Source of the DNA: Ruminococcus sp.
Lineage (GTDB): Bacteria > Bacillota > Clostridia > Oscillospirales > Ruminococcaceae
NCBI GenBank assembly: GCA_017519415.1
Contig: JAFWSI010000034.1
Location: 1 to 64,000, forward strand
Reading direction: 5' to 3'
DNA: 64,000 nucleotides
In this document: positions 25,222 to 35,486 of the stretch, piece by piece
How positions within the stretch are numbered: position 1 is the first letter of the stretch
How the letters are laid out: each line of letters opens with the position of its first letter
Translations under genes and position numbers: made by a program
Notes under the pieces: generated by a model
What the model was told of the DNA's origin: nothing
Database searches by the model: none
What the model saw: only the letters and a program-made list of their open reading frames with translations

Positions 25222-26022
25222 CTATATCTCATACACAACGATCTCGGGAGGATCGAAAAGTCTCGGTTTTCCGAGTCCCGCGGATACAAGGAGCTTCATA
25301 CCGCCGTATGTATATACTCCCTTTGAGTTTTTCGGGAAAAATCTTCTCTCGGGAGAGAGTACGGCTTTTCCGAACAGTCTTACCGAGCCGCCGTGAACAT
25401 GGCCGCTGAAGGTATACTTTGCTCCCCATTTTGCGTATTCTTCGCCGAAAAATGGATTGTGCGCTATCAGAATCACTTCTCCTCCGGGACATTTCCCGAG
25501 GAGCCCTTCCATATCCGCTGCCGTGATACTGTCAAGATCACGGTAGCCTCCGTTTTTCTTGTATACGGTGTAGCTCTCAAGGAGACCGTATATTTTCAGC
25601 TCCCTGCCGCGGATATTCACGGTTGTATGCTGATTTTTCAGCAGTATCTGATCGTTCCGCGCAAGCATTGCTTCAAACTCGCCGCGCTTTTCCTCGTATA
25701 TGCTCTGCTCGTGATTGCCGTATATCATGTAAACCGGAGCTATTCTGCAAAGCTCCCTCAGCACCGCCCCGGCGCCGCTGAGATCCCTGACAGAACGGGA
25801 TATTATATCGCCGCTGAAAATAATGATGTCGGGCTTTTCTGCCGCGACCCTGCGGCAGAGGCGGGTGTTTTCCTTTCCGAAGCGCCTCTTGTGGAGATCG
25901 GAAAGATGAACTATTTTTATGCCGCTGCCAAGCTTTTCCCGCCTTACCGTGAGCATGAAGAGATTTTCATAAAGAGCCCACAGCAGGAAGGCTGCCGCAG
26001 CTGTAAAGAGGATTGATTTCAC
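25222..26022 (-). CDS. Metallophosphoesterase (YkuE-like)
   Basis: 266 aa. One N-terminal membrane helix, then the calcineurin-type motifs IVHLSDLHKRRFG, DIIIFSGDIISR, MIYGNHEQ, LIAHNPFFGEEYA and FSGHVHGG, giving a complete set of metal ligands. It is probably anchored with the active site outside the cytoplasm. Convergent with the ytaF-like gene (2 bp gap). Confidence 0.88.
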   Translation of the reverse strand: MKSILFTAAAAFLLWALYENLFMLTVRREKLGSGIKIVHLSDLHKRRFGKENTRLCRRVAAEKPDIIIFSGDIISRSVRDLSGAGAVLRELCRIAPVYMIYGNHEQSIYEEKRGEFEAMLARNDQILLKNQHTTVNIRGRELKIYGLLESYTVYKKNGGYRDLDSITAADMEGLLGKCPGGEVILIAHNPFFGEEYAKWGAKYTFSGHVHGGSVRLFGKAVLSPERRFFPKNSKGVYTYGGMKLLVSAGLGKPRLFDPPEIVVYEI

Positions 26023-26137
26023 TTACGATTCCTTTCCGGTCAGGCTATTTCAGAAAAAACGTTTCCATAAAGCTGCGGGGCGCCACATAAGTGATGCCCC
26101 GTACAGGTTTTATATTCTTTCAGCCGATCATTCGGGC

Positions 26138-28768
26138 TTATTCCTCGTTATCATCGTCCCCGGGCTCTGCTTCAACGACCACCTCGTTCTGCTCCTCAAG
26201 TGCAGCCTCGGCTTCTGCCTCCTTGAGCTGCTCCTCGGTGAGCTGCTCGACCTTTTCGGTCTCGGCGCTGTCGTCATGCTCGGCACGGGTGAAGGCAACT
26301 ACATTTGCGCCCTCGTTTACTCTCATAACGCGGACGCCCTTTGCGATACGTCCCATTATGCGTATATCGCTGGCAAGTATCCTGATGATGATACCGTCGC
26401 TGGATACGAGGATTATATCGTCCTCCTCGTCAACTATCTTTATACCGCAGACCTTTCCGCGTATCTCGTCAACCTTGTAGTTGGTGAGACCGTAGCCGCC
26501 GCGGTTCTGTATACGGTAGCTCTCAATATCCGTCTTCTTGCCGTAGCCGTTCTCGGTAACGGTAAGGAGGGAAGCTCCCTCGCGGACTCTTGCCATACTT
26601 ACAACGTAGTCGCCGTCGCGGAGCTTGATAGCTCTTACGCCGTGAGCTGAACGTGAAAGTGCTCTTATCTTGCTCTCTTCAAGGCGGATAGCCATACCGT
26701 TGTGAGTTGCAACGAAGAGCTGAGCGCTGCCGTCCGTCATGCGGACGCCTGCAATCTCATCGCCCTCGTCAAGTCCGATAGCGATAAGACCGTTCTTGCG
26801 GACATTCTTGTAGAGCGAGAGGTTAGTCCTCTTGATCTTACCGTTCTTGGTAGCCATGGTTATAAACTTGTCGTCGTTGAAATCCGTGGTCTTTATCATG
26901 GCCGCTATCTTCTCGTTCTCGGTGAGAGGAAGCAGATTTATGAGATTGAAGCCCCTCGAGGCCTTTGAGCCGTCAGGTATCTCATAGCATTTCAGCTTGT
27001 ACATTATTCCCTTGTTGGATATGAACAGGATATTGTCGTGGGAGCCGCAGATGAACATTTCCTGAACGAAGTCCTCCTCACGCTGCTTCATACCCGTGAT
27101 ACCGCGTCCGCCGCGGTGCTGGGTCTTGTACTCGGTAAGCGGCATACGCTTGATATAGCCGTTGTTTGTGAGAGTAACGACGCAGTCCTCCTCGGGGATA
27201 AGATCCTCTATATCCACCTCTCCGCTGACATTCTCGATGTCTGTGCGGCGCTTGTCGCTGAACTTCTTGCGGATAGTGTTGAGGTCGTTCATTATTATCC
27301 CGTAAACCCGGTTAACGTCTGCAAGTATATCCTCATAGTCGGATATTTTCGTGAGAAGTCCGTAGAGCTCGTCGGTTATCTTCTGTCTCTCGAGACCTGT
27401 CAGCTGTCCTAATCTCATCTGCACGATAGCCTCGGCCTGTTCCTGTGAAAGACCTGTCTGAGCCTCGATGTGAAGACCTGTCAGGTCGTACTGTGCGCGG
27501 TCAAGGAGCGCCGACATATCAACGTCCCTGAAGCGCTCTATCATGCGGTCTTTAGCCTCCTGAACGGTAGCGCTTGAGCGGATTATGTCTATAACCTCGT
27601 CAATATAGTCCGCAGCAAGCACGAAGCCCTGCAATATATGAGCTCTTTCGAGCGCCTTGCGGAGATCGAAGCGGGTCCTTCTCTGTATAACGTCTACCTG
27701 GAAATCAAGGTAGTGCTGGAGCATCTGCTTGAGGGTAAGTATCTTCGGCTCGTTGTTCACAAGAGCCAGCATGATGATACCCACAGTGTCCTGGAGCTGT
27801 GTGAGCGCAAAGAGCTTGTTGAGCACGATATTGGGTATAGCGTCCTTTTTGAGCTCGATAACTACTCTCATACCGTCCTTGTCGGACTCGTCGCGGAGAT
27901 CGTAGAGTCCCTCTATGCGCTTTTCCCTTGCAAGCTGGTTTATGCTCTTGAGGAGCCTCTCCTTGCGGAGCATATAGGGTATCTCGTCGATGATTATGCA
28001 GTTCCTGCCCTTGATCTCCTCAAAATGGGTACGGCTGCGGAGTATGATCTTTCCCTTGCCGGTGGCGTAGGCTGCGCGGATACCCGCTCTGCCCATGATA
28101 ATGCCGCCTGTGGGGAAATCAGGTCCCTGGATATGCTCCATGAGCTGCTCGAGTGTGCAGTCGGGATCGTCGATAAGGAGCTGTAGGGCGTCTATTACCT
28201 CGCCGAGATTATGGGGAGGTATATTCGTCGCCATACCTACGGCGATACCCACGGAACCATTTACGAGAAGGTTCGGGAAGCGTGAAGGGAGCACCGAAGG
28301 CTCTTTCAGACGGTCGTCGTAGTTTGATACGAAATCAACGGTCTCCTTGTTGATGTCGGTAAGCATATCAAGTGTGAGCTTTGCCATTTTCGCCTCGGTA
28401 TAACGGTAAGCCGCAGGGCCGTCGCCGTCTATGGAGCCGAAGTTTCCGTGACCGTCAACAAGGGGATAGCGCATGGAGAAGTCCTGCGCAAGTCTTACAA
28501 GTGCGTCATATACCGATGCGTCGCCGTGAGGATGATAACGTCCCAGTACCGCTCCGACCGTATCGGCGCACTTACGGTAAGGCTTCTCGGGAGTAAGTCC
28601 GTTTTCATGGAGCGTATACAGTATCCTTCTGTGTACAGGCTTCAGACCGTCTCTTACATCGGGAAGAGCTCTGGAAACAATTACCGACATGGCGTAATTG
28701 AGCATGGAATTTTCCATTTCATTGACTATCTCGGTATTTATTACCTTTGAGTTGTCTGTGTAAAGCAT
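26138..28768 (-). CDS. gyrA: DNA gyrase subunit A
   Basis: 876 aa. Winged-helix cleavage domain with the active Tyr in [10 protein letters not shown], coiled-coil tower, and a six-bladed C-terminal beta-pinwheel. The GyrA-box appears as [10 protein letters not shown], which favours gyrase over topoisomerase IV. The C-terminal acidic tail ([19 protein letters not shown]) is low complexity. Last gene of the dnaA-side operon, 50 bp after the YcxB-like gene. Confidence 0.97.
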   Translation of the reverse strand: MLYTDNSKVINTEIVNEMENSMLNYAMSVIVSRALPDVRDGLKPVHRRILYTLHENGLTPEKPYRKCADTVGAVLGRYHPHGDASVYDALVRLAQDFSMRYPLVDGHGNFGSIDGDGPAAYRYTEAKMAKLTLDMLTDINKETVDFVSNYDDRLKEPSVLPSRFPNLLVNGSVGIAVGMATNIPPHNLGEVIDALQLLIDDPDCTLEQLMEHIQGPDFPTGGIIMGRAGIRAAYATGKGKIILRSRTHFEEIKGRNCIIIDEIPYMLRKERLLKSINQLAREKRIEGLYDLRDESDKDGMRVVIELKKDAIPNIVLNKLFALTQLQDTVGIIMLALVNNEPKILTLKQMLQHYLDFQVDVIQRRTRFDLRKALERAHILQGFVLAADYIDEVIDIIRSSATVQEAKDRMIERFRDVDMSALLDRAQYDLTGLHIEAQTGLSQEQAEAIVQMRLGQLTGLERQKITDELYGLLTKISDYEDILADVNRVYGIIMNDLNTIRKKFSDKRRTDIENVSGEVDIEDLIPEEDCVVTLTNNGYIKRMPLTEYKTQHRGGRGITGMKQREEDFVQEMFICGSHDNILFISNKGIMYKLKCYEIPDGSKASRGFNLINLLPLTENEKIAAMIKTTDFNDDKFITMATKNGKIKRTNLSLYKNVRKNGLIAIGLDEGDEIAGVRMTDGSAQLFVATHNGMAIRLEESKIRALSRSAHGVRAIKLRDGDYVVSMARVREGASLLTVTENGYGKKTDIESYRIQNRGGYGLTNYKVDEIRGKVCGIKIVDEEDDIILVSSDGIIIRILASDIRIMGRIAKGVRVMRVNEGANVVAFTRAEHDDSAETEKVEQLTEEQLKEAEAEAALEEQNEVVVEAEPGDDDNEE

Positions 28769-28818
28769 TTTTTCCTCCTGAGAGAATTAGTTTTTATTGT
28801 CGGTTCGCATTATGCGGA

Positions 28819-29391
28819 TCAGTTTTTCAGCTTTCTTACTATATCCAGCTCGGCCTCGGAAAAGTCCTTTTTTGGAAGCACATAGAACATCTCCCTGCCT
28901 TTCAGCAGCAGAAAGAACTCGTCATATTCAGAGAGCCGGAAGCTTTCGTCAATATTTATCCTTGTCTTTTCGGGAAGAGGATCGGACTTCAACGCTTCCT
29001 CTCTCTCCTCCTCGGGTATATCGCTGAGATCGTCGGCTACCGTGGATATATCCACATACTTATCGGCAATGCCGATGGAGTACAACGGCTCGCCCAGCCT
29101 TTTCACTGATTCTACCACGTTCCTGCGGGTCTTTTTCGGATTGTACCATTCCCTTAACGCAAAGGCGCAGGCAATGACAAATCCGAGGAATACCGAATAT
29201 TTCTGTTTTGCGGTGCCGTCGCTCACAACGAATATGCCGAACAGCAGTATCGCAGCGGCCAGTATGCCGAATATCGCCATATACAGCCTGCTCTTCGGAA
29301 ATACCAGCTTCTTCTGAAGCTCGAGATAAGCTTTGCTGAAAATATCCGCCGGTATCCTGTATTTCTTTTCAAGCTTGTAGTTTTCTTCCAT
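28819..29391 (-). CDS. YcxB-like membrane protein
   Basis: 190 aa from the second ATG, which has TGGAG upstream; starting at 29406 would overlap gyrB by 4 bp. Two helices (LYMAIFGILAAAILLFGIFV, YSVFLGFVIACAFALREW) are followed by a soluble domain ending FFLLLKGREMFYVLPKKDFSEAELDIVRKL, the C-terminal pattern of YcxB-type proteins. Function is unknown. Its position between gyrB and gyrA, which are normally adjacent, is unusual. Confidence 0.65.
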   Translation of the reverse strand: MEENYKLEKKYRIPADIFSKAYLELQKKLVFPKSRLYMAIFGILAAAILLFGIFVVSDGTAKQKYSVFLGFVIACAFALREWYNPKKTRRNVVESVKRLGEPLYSIGIADKYVDISTVADDLSDIPEEEREEALKSDPLPEKTRINIDESFRLSEYDEFFLLLKGREMFYVLPKKDFSEAELDIVRKLKN

Positions 29392-29402
29392 TTTAACTCC
29401 AG

Positions 29403-31373
29403 TCATATATCAAGATCCTGTGCGAACTTGGCATTCTTTTCTATGAAATTGCGTCTCGGCTCCACCTTGTCGCCCATGAGTATGCTGAATGTCTCATCAG
29501 CCTTGAGGGCGTCCTCCATGCCTATCCTTACGATAGTACGGTTTTCGGGATCCATTGTAGTCTCCCAGAGCTGCTCGGGATCCATCTCACCGAGACCCTT
29601 GTATCGCTGCACCGCAACGTCATTATATTTTCCGTTCTCGGAGAGCTCTGCGATGTACTTGTTTCTTTCCTCGTCGGAGAACGCGTAGCGCACATTCTTC
29701 TTGCGCTCCACCTTGAAAAGCGGCGGCTGTGCTATATATACATTTCCGTTGGTTATGAGGGGCCTCATATAGCGGAAGAAGAATGTGAGCAGAAGGGTCC
29801 TGATATGCATACCGTCAACATCGGCATCGGCCATGATTATTACCTTGCCGTAGCGGAGCTTCTCAATGTCGAAGTCCTCGCCGATACCCGTTCCGAGAGC
29901 CGTTACCACGGGCTCCAGCTTATCGTTGCCGTAGATACGGTCGATACGGGCCTTTTCAACGTTGAGCATCTTTCCCCACAGAGGAAGTATAGCCTGATAA
30001 CGCCTGTCGCGTCCCTGCTTTGCGGAACCGCCCGCAGAATCTCCCTCGACAATGTATACTTCCGTATATCTCGCGTCGCGCTCGGAGCAGTCGGCAAGCT
30101 TTTCGGGCATTGAATTATTGCCGAAGGCATTCTTCTTGCGCTCCGCTTCCCTTGCACGCTTTGCAGCCTCTCTCGCTCTTGAAGCCGAAAGGCACTTTTC
30201 AAAGATTATATTTGCAGTATCGGGATTTTCCTCCAGGAAGTTCATGAGCTTCTCGGTGACGAGCTTCTCAACGAAAGGCTTTACCTCGGGATTTCCGAGA
30301 CGTCCCTTTGTCTGTCCCTCAAACTCGCATTCCGTGAGCTTTACGGACACGATAGCGGTAAGACCTTCCAGAACGTCCTCTTTTCTCAGGCTCTCTATTT
30401 CCTTCTTAGGAGCGTCCTTGCCCTTTTTATTGCTGTCCTTCTCCTTGAATTTTCCGAATTTCTTTCCGTATTCGTTTATTACCTTGAGAAGAGCGTTCTT
30501 GAAGCCTGTCTCATGGGTACCGCCGTCCTTTGTGTGGATATTGTTGGCAAAGGAGAACACCACGTCGTTGTAGCTGTCGTTGTACTGCATGGCTATCTCC
30601 GCAAAGGCGTCGCCCTGAGTACCCGAAACATATATAACATCTCCGCTTATGGCTTCGTTTCCGCGTACTGCGTTAAGATGCTCGACAAACTGACGGATAC
30701 CGCCCTCATAGTGGAGAGTTTCACCGATAGTCTCTGTCTTGTTGCGCTTATCCGTGAATACTATCTTGATTCCCGCATTGAGAAATGCCTGCTCGCGGAG
30801 ACGCTTCAGGAGCACCTCGTACTCGTAAACTGTGCTCTCGAATATCTCGTCGTCAGCCTTGAACATTACGCTGGTACCTGTTTCTTTGGTATCGCCGATG
30901 ACCTTTAGCTCCTCGTCGTAGTGGCCGCGCTCGAAGCGCTGGAAGTAAACGTGCTCGCCGTCCTTTACGGTGAGCTCCAGCCATGATGAAAGGGCGTTTA
31001 CTACGGAAGCGCCGACACCGTGGAGACCGCCGGATACCTTGTAGCCGCCGCCGCCGAATTTACCGCCTGCGTGGAGTATGGTATAAACGACTGTTGCAGC
31101 CGATATGCCCTCCTTCGGGTGTATACCTACGGGGATGCCTCGTCCGTTATCGGAAACGCGGATTATATCGCCCTCAAGTATCTCTACGGTTATCTCGGTA
31201 CAGTAGCCTGCAAGGGCTTCGTCTATGGAGTTGTCCACAATCTCGTAAACGAGGTGGTGGAGTCCGCCGGGACCTGTGGAACCGATGTACATACCCGGTC
31301 TTTTGCGGACTGCCTCCAGTCCTTCGAGGACTTGTATGTCGTTTTCATCGTAGTTGTTGTTCTGCTGACTCAT
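29403..31373 (-). CDS. gyrB: DNA gyrase subunit B
   Basis: 656 aa. GHKL ATPase with [23 protein letters not shown] and [21 protein letters not shown] with [15 protein letters not shown] and the DADVDGMHI metal site; C-terminal [17 protein letters not shown]. It makes the ATPase half of gyrase. Start at 31373, only 3 bp past the decayed transposase ORF, with GGAGGT upstream. Confidence 0.98.
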   Translation of the reverse strand: MSQQNNNYDENDIQVLEGLEAVRKRPGMYIGSTGPGGLHHLVYEIVDNSIDEALAGYCTEITVEILEGDIIRVSDNGRGIPVGIHPKEGISAATVVYTILHAGGKFGGGGYKVSGGLHGVGASVVNALSSWLELTVKDGEHVYFQRFERGHYDEELKVIGDTKETGTSVMFKADDEIFESTVYEYEVLLKRLREQAFLNAGIKIVFTDKRNKTETIGETLHYEGGIRQFVEHLNAVRGNEAISGDVIYVSGTQGDAFAEIAMQYNDSYNDVVFSFANNIHTKDGGTHETGFKNALLKVINEYGKKFGKFKEKDSNKKGKDAPKKEIESLRKEDVLEGLTAIVSVKLTECEFEGQTKGRLGNPEVKPFVEKLVTEKLMNFLEENPDTANIIFEKCLSASRAREAAKRAREAERKKNAFGNNSMPEKLADCSERDARYTEVYIVEGDSAGGSAKQGRDRRYQAILPLWGKMLNVEKARIDRIYGNDKLEPVVTALGTGIGEDFDIEKLRYGKVIIMADADVDGMHIRTLLLTFFFRYMRPLITNGNVYIAQPPLFKVERKKNVRYAFSDEERNKYIAELSENGKYNDVAVQRYKGLGEMDPEQLWETTMDPENRTIVRIGMEDALKADETFSILMGDKVEPRRNFIEKNAKFAQDLDI

Positions 31374-31573
31374 GATTTACCTCCAATGATTTTGGTCGTA
31401 TATGTCATTAACCCAGTTTGTGGGATTATTGTCGATGTAACCGCAAATTTCGAGAAATTCCTTTTCACTGCGGATTATGTGGTCGTGAAATGACCTTTGC
31501 CATACCGAAAAACCAATTTGTTTCGTTGATATTGTTTTTAAACCATTAATAATCAGATTAACAGATTTTGTAG

Positions 31574-31593
31574 GGGAGGCCGCCCGGCCTCCC
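31574..31593 (-). repeat. REP palindrome at the transposase frameshift
   Basis: GGGAGGCC-GCCC-GGCCTCCC: a perfect 8-bp stem with a 4-nt loop, followed on the minus strand by CCTACAAAATCTGT. That tail shares CCCCTACA and ACAAAATCTGT with the REP-like unit at 16.55 kb. Confidence 0.65.
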
Positions 31594-31747
31594 GTTATTA
31601 TCCGTATCATAATCTGAAACGAACAGAATCATATGTACATGGTCTGGCATTATAACGTATTTTTCTACGGAAACATATTTATAAATCTCGTTTATTTTGA
31701 GAATATTATTATTTACGATTTTTCCAATTTCCTTTAATCTCACATTC

Positions 31748-31769
31748 GGGAGGCCGAGGGCGGCCTCCC
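31748..31769 (-). repeat. Second REP palindrome inside the transposase gene
   Basis: GGGAGGCC-GAGGGC-GGCCTCCC: the same 8-bp stem as 31574-31593 with a 6-nt loop. Translated on the minus strand it gives EAALGL, residues that have no counterpart in the usual family layout between EI and RL..GKIV. Confidence 0.6.
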
Positions 31770-31849
31770 ATACTTCCGTTATTTCTGAAAAATAATGTAT
31801 TCTGTTTTTGGCACATATGGTTATAAAATACAATCCGTTAGATGAATAA

Positions 31850-32155
31850 TCATAATTTGCCAATCTGATATATTTGCGTGTCAGACCTTCCATTTCGGAA
31901 TCCTCCGCCTTCTTTAAGGCGTTTCCGCAATGTTGCTGCCGAAAGCTGGGAGATATATACCCTCTCCCTGCCGTTCTTCACGGTTATTATGAAGCTTTTC
32001 GGCATTTCGTAGGTGGTATATATGCAGTGGTGCTCCTTTTCGGCACGTTCCAGCAGCTTCTTGGTGCACTTTTCAACAGTTGTGTTCTCAATGTCGAAAA
32101 TTCCGACCACGTCCCTGAGTTCAACGGAGTAGTTATTCCCTACATGAAGATACAT
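31850..32155 (-). CDS. remB: RemB-like (DUF370/YaaB) regulator
   Basis: 101 aa. [26 protein letters not shown] and SFIITVKNGRERVYISQLSAATLRKRL match the DUF370/YaaB family, which sits between recF and gyrB in Firmicutes. RemA/RemB proteins act as DNA-binding regulators. The usual protein ends near LxKR; the last 17 residues (EGGGFRNGRSDTQIYQ...) overlap the transposase start, so the C-terminus may have been rewritten by that insertion. It overlaps recF by 23 bp. Confidence 0.85.
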   Translation of the reverse strand: MYLHVGNNYSVELRDVVGIFDIENTTVEKCTKKLLERAEKEHHCIYTTYEMPKSFIITVKNGRERVYISQLSAATLRKRLKEGGGFRNGRSDTQIYQIGKL

Positions 32156-33281
32156 TCTCTTCCTCCTCGGATATGCAGCCGCCGCCTATACGCAGTATCT
32201 TTCCCTTTATTTCGGGCAGAAGTGCATTTTCATTTGGAGTGGTTATGAATACCTGCATACCCCTGATAATGTCAAACACGAACCTCTGACGACTCTCGTC
32301 CAGCTCACCCATAACGTCATCAAGAAATATAACAGGCGGATCCTTGTACTTCTGCATATATATCTCAGCCTGTGCCAGCTTCATTACAAGCGCGGCGCTC
32401 TTGATCTGTCCCTGGGAGCCGTAGTCCTTGGCACTGACGCCGTTTATCTTTATGAGTATCTCATCGCGGTTCACGCCAGCATGGGTGATACCCGTTCTGA
32501 TGTCGTATTCCGAGGTTTCGGCAAGCTTTCTGTAATACTGTTCAAATGCCTCCTCGCCGCAGGGCTTTTCAAAGTCCTCGGGACGGAAAACGTTTGATCT
32601 GTATTCAAGCTCCAGCTCCTCTGTTCCTCCCGAGATAGTACGGTAAAGCTTTCCGCATATCCCGTTGAACTTTTCTATATATTCGCGGCGTTTATAGGAT
32701 ATGACCGAGCCCTCTCTCGAAGCCTGTCTGTCCCATACCTCAAGGCTGCTGCGGTCAGTAATGCCCTGCATAATGCCTTTGAGGAGAGAATTTCTCTGAT
32801 TCATCACCGCATTGCTCTTGTTGAGGTGCATGACGAAGACGGGATCCAGCTGTGAAGCTGCCATATCCACGAAATTGCGCCTTTTTTCAGGCGATCCCTT
32901 TATTATGTCCACATCGTCCGGTATGAAGGCTATACACTTGAAAACGTCAAAAAGCGCTCTCGTGCCCTTCTGCTTCACTCCGTTCAGATGTATGGTCTTC
33001 GGATTTGCAACGCTTTTTGTCATCTCAAAGGAGATCTTCTGCTCGCGGACGCTGTCAAGGAGCTTTATTTTCGACTCCATGCGGTTCCCGTCAAGGCAGA
33101 TATAATCCTTTTCCTTTGAGCCGCGGAAGCTTTTGCAGCCGGAAAGTATCCACATGGCTTCAAGAAGATTGGTTTTTCCCTGCGCATTTGGTCCCACTAT
33201 GATGTTATACTTGGGATCGGGCGCAAAGGATACGGCTTTTAAGTTCTTGAAGCCGTCTATATCAGCATAGGTGACTATCAC
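32133..33281 (-). CDS. recF: DNA replication and repair protein RecF
   Basis: 382 aa. SMC-like ATPase: Walker [14 protein letters not shown], signature [20 protein letters not shown], Walker [15 protein letters not shown]. Loads RecA at gaps. It begins with GTG, overlapping the rlbA stop (GTGA), so translation is coupled. The C-terminal extension ([10 protein letters not shown]) is acidic. Confidence 0.96.
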   Translation of the reverse strand: MIVTYADIDGFKNLKAVSFAPDPKYNIIVGPNAQGKTNLLEAMWILSGCKSFRGSKEKDYICLDGNRMESKIKLLDSVREQKISFEMTKSVANPKTIHLNGVKQKGTRALFDVFKCIAFIPDDVDIIKGSPEKRRNFVDMAASQLDPVFVMHLNKSNAVMNQRNSLLKGIMQGITDRSSLEVWDRQASREGSVISYKRREYIEKFNGICGKLYRTISGGTEELELEYRSNVFRPEDFEKPCGEEAFEQYYRKLAETSEYDIRTGITHAGVNRDEILIKINGVSAKDYGSQGQIKSAALVMKLAQAEIYMQKYKDPPVIFLDDVMGELDESRQRFVFDIIRGMQVFITTPNENALLPEIKGKILRIGGGCISEEEENVSSCRE

Positions 33282-33487
33282 TCTACGGTCACCTTTCGGC
33301 CGTCAAGCTCTATCTCGTCGCCGGGACGGATCTTTTTGCCCCTCATGGTGCATACCTCTCCGTTCACAAGGACCTCTCCGTCCTGTATGAGCTGCTTTGC
33401 CTCTCCTCCCGAGCCCACAAAGGACGCGAATTTCAGAAGAGCGTCAAGCTTGATGAATTCCGTCGTGATCTTTATCTTATCAGCCAT
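33278..33487 (-). CDS. rlbA: S4-domain protein RlbA/YaaA
   Basis: 69 aa, one S4 RNA-binding module: [34 protein letters not shown]. The small YaaA/RlbA protein is always found between dnaN and recF in Firmicutes and has been linked to ribosome maturation. Coupled to recF by a 4-bp overlap. Confidence 0.92.
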   Translation of the reverse strand: MADKIKITTEFIKLDALLKFASFVGSGGEAKQLIQDGEVLVNGEVCTMRGKKIRPGDEIELDGRKVTVE

Positions 33488-33506
33488 GATTATCAGCCTT
33501 TCGGTA

Positions 33507-33887
33507 TCACTTTTTCTTGATCTTTACTATCTTTCCGTTTTCATCGCGGGTATATTTTGCCGCAAAGGCAGGATTCTGCGCGGCGAGCTCCTCAAATGCC
33601 TCCGGGTGCTCCTCGCAGAACATATACGCGTACATTGCCTTTGTCCTTATATTCTTTTCGCTGTTCTTGTCGGCTATCTTCTGGGAAAGCTTGTTTCTGA
33701 TGAATATACAGCTGCATACCGCTCCCGCAGCAAATACTGCGCCGAGGGGCAGCAGGAACCAGTGCTGATCGCAGGTGAAAATGCACGCTAACGCCGCGAT
33801 AGCAAGGAAGACCACCAGACAGCTCCCGAGACCGGATACAAAAGTAGCCGTCGGTGAATAGCGGTACGATCTGTATGTTATATACAT
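33507..33887 (-). CDS. Two-helix membrane protein inserted between dnaN and rlbA
   Basis: 126 aa. Two hydrophobic helices ([21 protein letters not shown] and [20 protein letters not shown]), then a Lys/Glu-rich cytoplasmic tail ([21 protein letters not shown] ... KKK). No family recognised. It is not part of the usual dnaN-rlbA-recF order. It sits 15 bp after dnaN and 19 bp before rlbA, so it is co-transcribed. Confidence 0.7.
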   Translation of the reverse strand: MYITYRSYRYSPTATFVSGLGSCLVVFLAIAALACIFTCDQHWFLLPLGAVFAAGAVCSCIFIRNKLSQKIADKNSEKNIRTKAMYAYMFCEEHPEAFEELAAQNPAFAAKYTRDENGKIVKIKKK

Positions 33888-33902
33888 TTTTGTTCCACCC
33901 CG

Positions 33903-35009
33903 TCAGTTTTTCAGCTGTATGGGCATTACCAGGAATATGAAGCTCTCGCCTTCAAGGGGAAGTATCTCTATTACCTTCATTGCTCCGTTGAAGCGTACCC
34001 TGATCTTGTCTCCCTCGGCAGCTCTCAGAGCTTCGAGGACGAGCTTGTTATTGAAGCCGATAGTAACAGTTTCTCCCGAAATATCAGCAGAAAAAGCGTC
34101 GTTTATCTTTCCTATGCCGGTCTTGCAGCTTATTTTCATAACTCCGTTTCCAACCTCGCAGCGGATAGGAGACTTGTTCTTGTCGTCGATGAGCAGCGAG
34201 CAGCGCTCGAGACAGGTGACAAAGTCCTTCTTGCTGAGGATAACCTCTGTCTTGCAGCCCGAGGGTATGCTGAGCTTATAATTATGGAAAACACCCTCAA
34301 GGAGTCTTGATATTACGATAACTCTTCCCAGCTCGAAAATTATGTGACGGTCGTTGGTGCAGACCGTGCAGAGCTTTTCGTTATCGTCGTCCTTGATAAG
34401 GGTGGATACTTCAAGAAGAGCCTTTTTCGGCACTACAAAGTGATACTTTTCACCGCAGTCCGTGAGCTCGTTCCTGATAGCAAGCCTGAAGCCGTCTATA
34501 GCTACCATATTGAAGCTGCCTTCCTCGATGTCAAAGAGCTCGCCTGTGAGAACGGGCTTGCTTTCGTTGAGGGAAGCAGCATAGCTTGTCATATTTATCA
34601 TTGATTTGAGGATAGACTGCTTTACGGAGAAGCTCCTTGCAGAGTCTACCTTGGGCAGCTCCGGATATTCGTTTGCAGACATCGCGGGGAAGCTGCACTC
34701 CGTAGCGCTGCATGAGATATTGATAACAAGATTTTCATCGATGTCGAAGGTTATATCATCTCCGGACATACGTCTTGTGAATTCGCTGAAAAGTCTTGCG
34801 CTTGTAACAAATTCGCCCTCTCCCTCGGTAGAGGCGTTTATTGAGGTGCGTATTCCCATTTCGAGATTATATGCGGTGAGCTCGACGCTTCCCTCCGACA
34901 CGCGGACCTTTATACCCTCGAGAGCAGGGATAGTAGATTTGGGTGAAACAGCTCTTGAAACGTTGCTTATTGCTTCGCTGAGCTCTGTCTTATTACATGT
35001 GAATTTCAT
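33903..35009 (-). CDS. dnaN: DNA polymerase III beta clamp
   Basis: 368 aa from MKFTCNKTEL; GGAGG lies 8 nt upstream, so the upstream in-frame start at 35039 is rejected. Three clamp repeats; C-terminal FLVMPIQLKN is the expected end (MPIR/MPV type). Forms the dimeric sliding clamp that tethers polymerase to DNA. Confidence 0.97.
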   Translation of the reverse strand: MKFTCNKTELSEAISNVSRAVSPKSTIPALEGIKVRVSEGSVELTAYNLEMGIRTSINASTEGEGEFVTSARLFSEFTRRMSGDDITFDIDENLVINISCSATECSFPAMSANEYPELPKVDSARSFSVKQSILKSMINMTSYAASLNESKPVLTGELFDIEEGSFNMVAIDGFRLAIRNELTDCGEKYHFVVPKKALLEVSTLIKDDDNEKLCTVCTNDRHIIFELGRVIVISRLLEGVFHNYKLSIPSGCKTEVILSKKDFVTCLERCSLLIDDKNKSPIRCEVGNGVMKISCKTGIGKINDAFSADISGETVTIGFNNKLVLEALRAAEGDKIRVRFNGAMKVIEILPLEGESFIFLVMPIQLKN

Positions 35010-35486
35010 TTTAAAAGCCTCCGAAGAATACCTTATCACGGAAAATAAGATATAATAAGATAATAATATATATTTTTATTGTTGTTGTTATTGTGTCGGT
35101 TGAAAAGTTGGAACTGCACTTATTTGCAGATATACTCCGCAAAGCCCGTCCACACAGGTATGTGGTGAAATTATTGAAAGTGTGGAAAGCCTTCCGGCTT
35201 GTCCCTGGCAGTGTTGGAAGTGTGAGAAAATGTTGAGTTGAAATGAAAAACAAGTTGAGAAAAAAGTGGAAAGGCAGTTTTTGTTATTTTTTTATGCGTT
35301 TTATTTCACAATGCTGTTGGGTGTTGAATGTTCCTGTTGTTGAAATGACTTCCGTTCATCTTCCTGTTAAATTTTACAATGCTTTATGCTTCGTAAAAAA
35401 TCAGGGACGAGCTTTTGAGGATAAGTTTTAAACATTGTGTTGAAAACTGTGTTGAATGAGCGGCATTCCACTTTTTCAACTGTTGA
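35010..35486. other. oriC part 1 (dnaA-dnaN intergenic, DUE candidate)
   Basis: 477 bp without an ORF I trust. Nearest dnaN is a strongly AT-rich stretch (35041-35085, with ATAAGATATAATAAGATAAT), a good DNA-unwinding element and DnaA-trio candidate. Box-like 9-mers follow: TGTTGAATG (near 35321), TGTTGAAAT (near 35337), TGTTGAAAA and TGTTGAATG (35439-35456), and GTGGAAAG variants at 35180 and 35267. Perfect TTATCCACA is absent. Confidence 0.65.

Larger units (their letters stand above)
31377..31893 (-). pseudogene. REP-associated tyrosine (Y1) transposase, frameshifted
   Basis: Two overlapping reading frames together make one IS200/RAYT-type transposase. The first (31893 to 31558) carries KYIRLANYDYSSNGLYFITICAKNR and the HUH motif MPDHVHMI. 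The second (31610 to 31377) carries SPTKSVNLIINGLK, VWQRSFHDHIIRSEKEF and YIDNNPTNW, with the likely catalytic Tyr. The frame break coincides with a REP-type palindrome (31574-31593). Another palindrome at 31748-31769 inserts about ten residues in frame (VWEAALGLPNV). The 5' end overlaps remB by 44 bp. Confidence 0.75.

Noticed and set aside
26075-26099. Terminator after gyrA
   Set aside because: GGGGC...GCCCC can pair, but the loop is long and no T-run follows on the minus strand.
31558-31610. Programmed frameshift in the transposase
   Set aside because: No slippery sequence at the break; the break coincides with a palindrome insertion, so decay is simpler.
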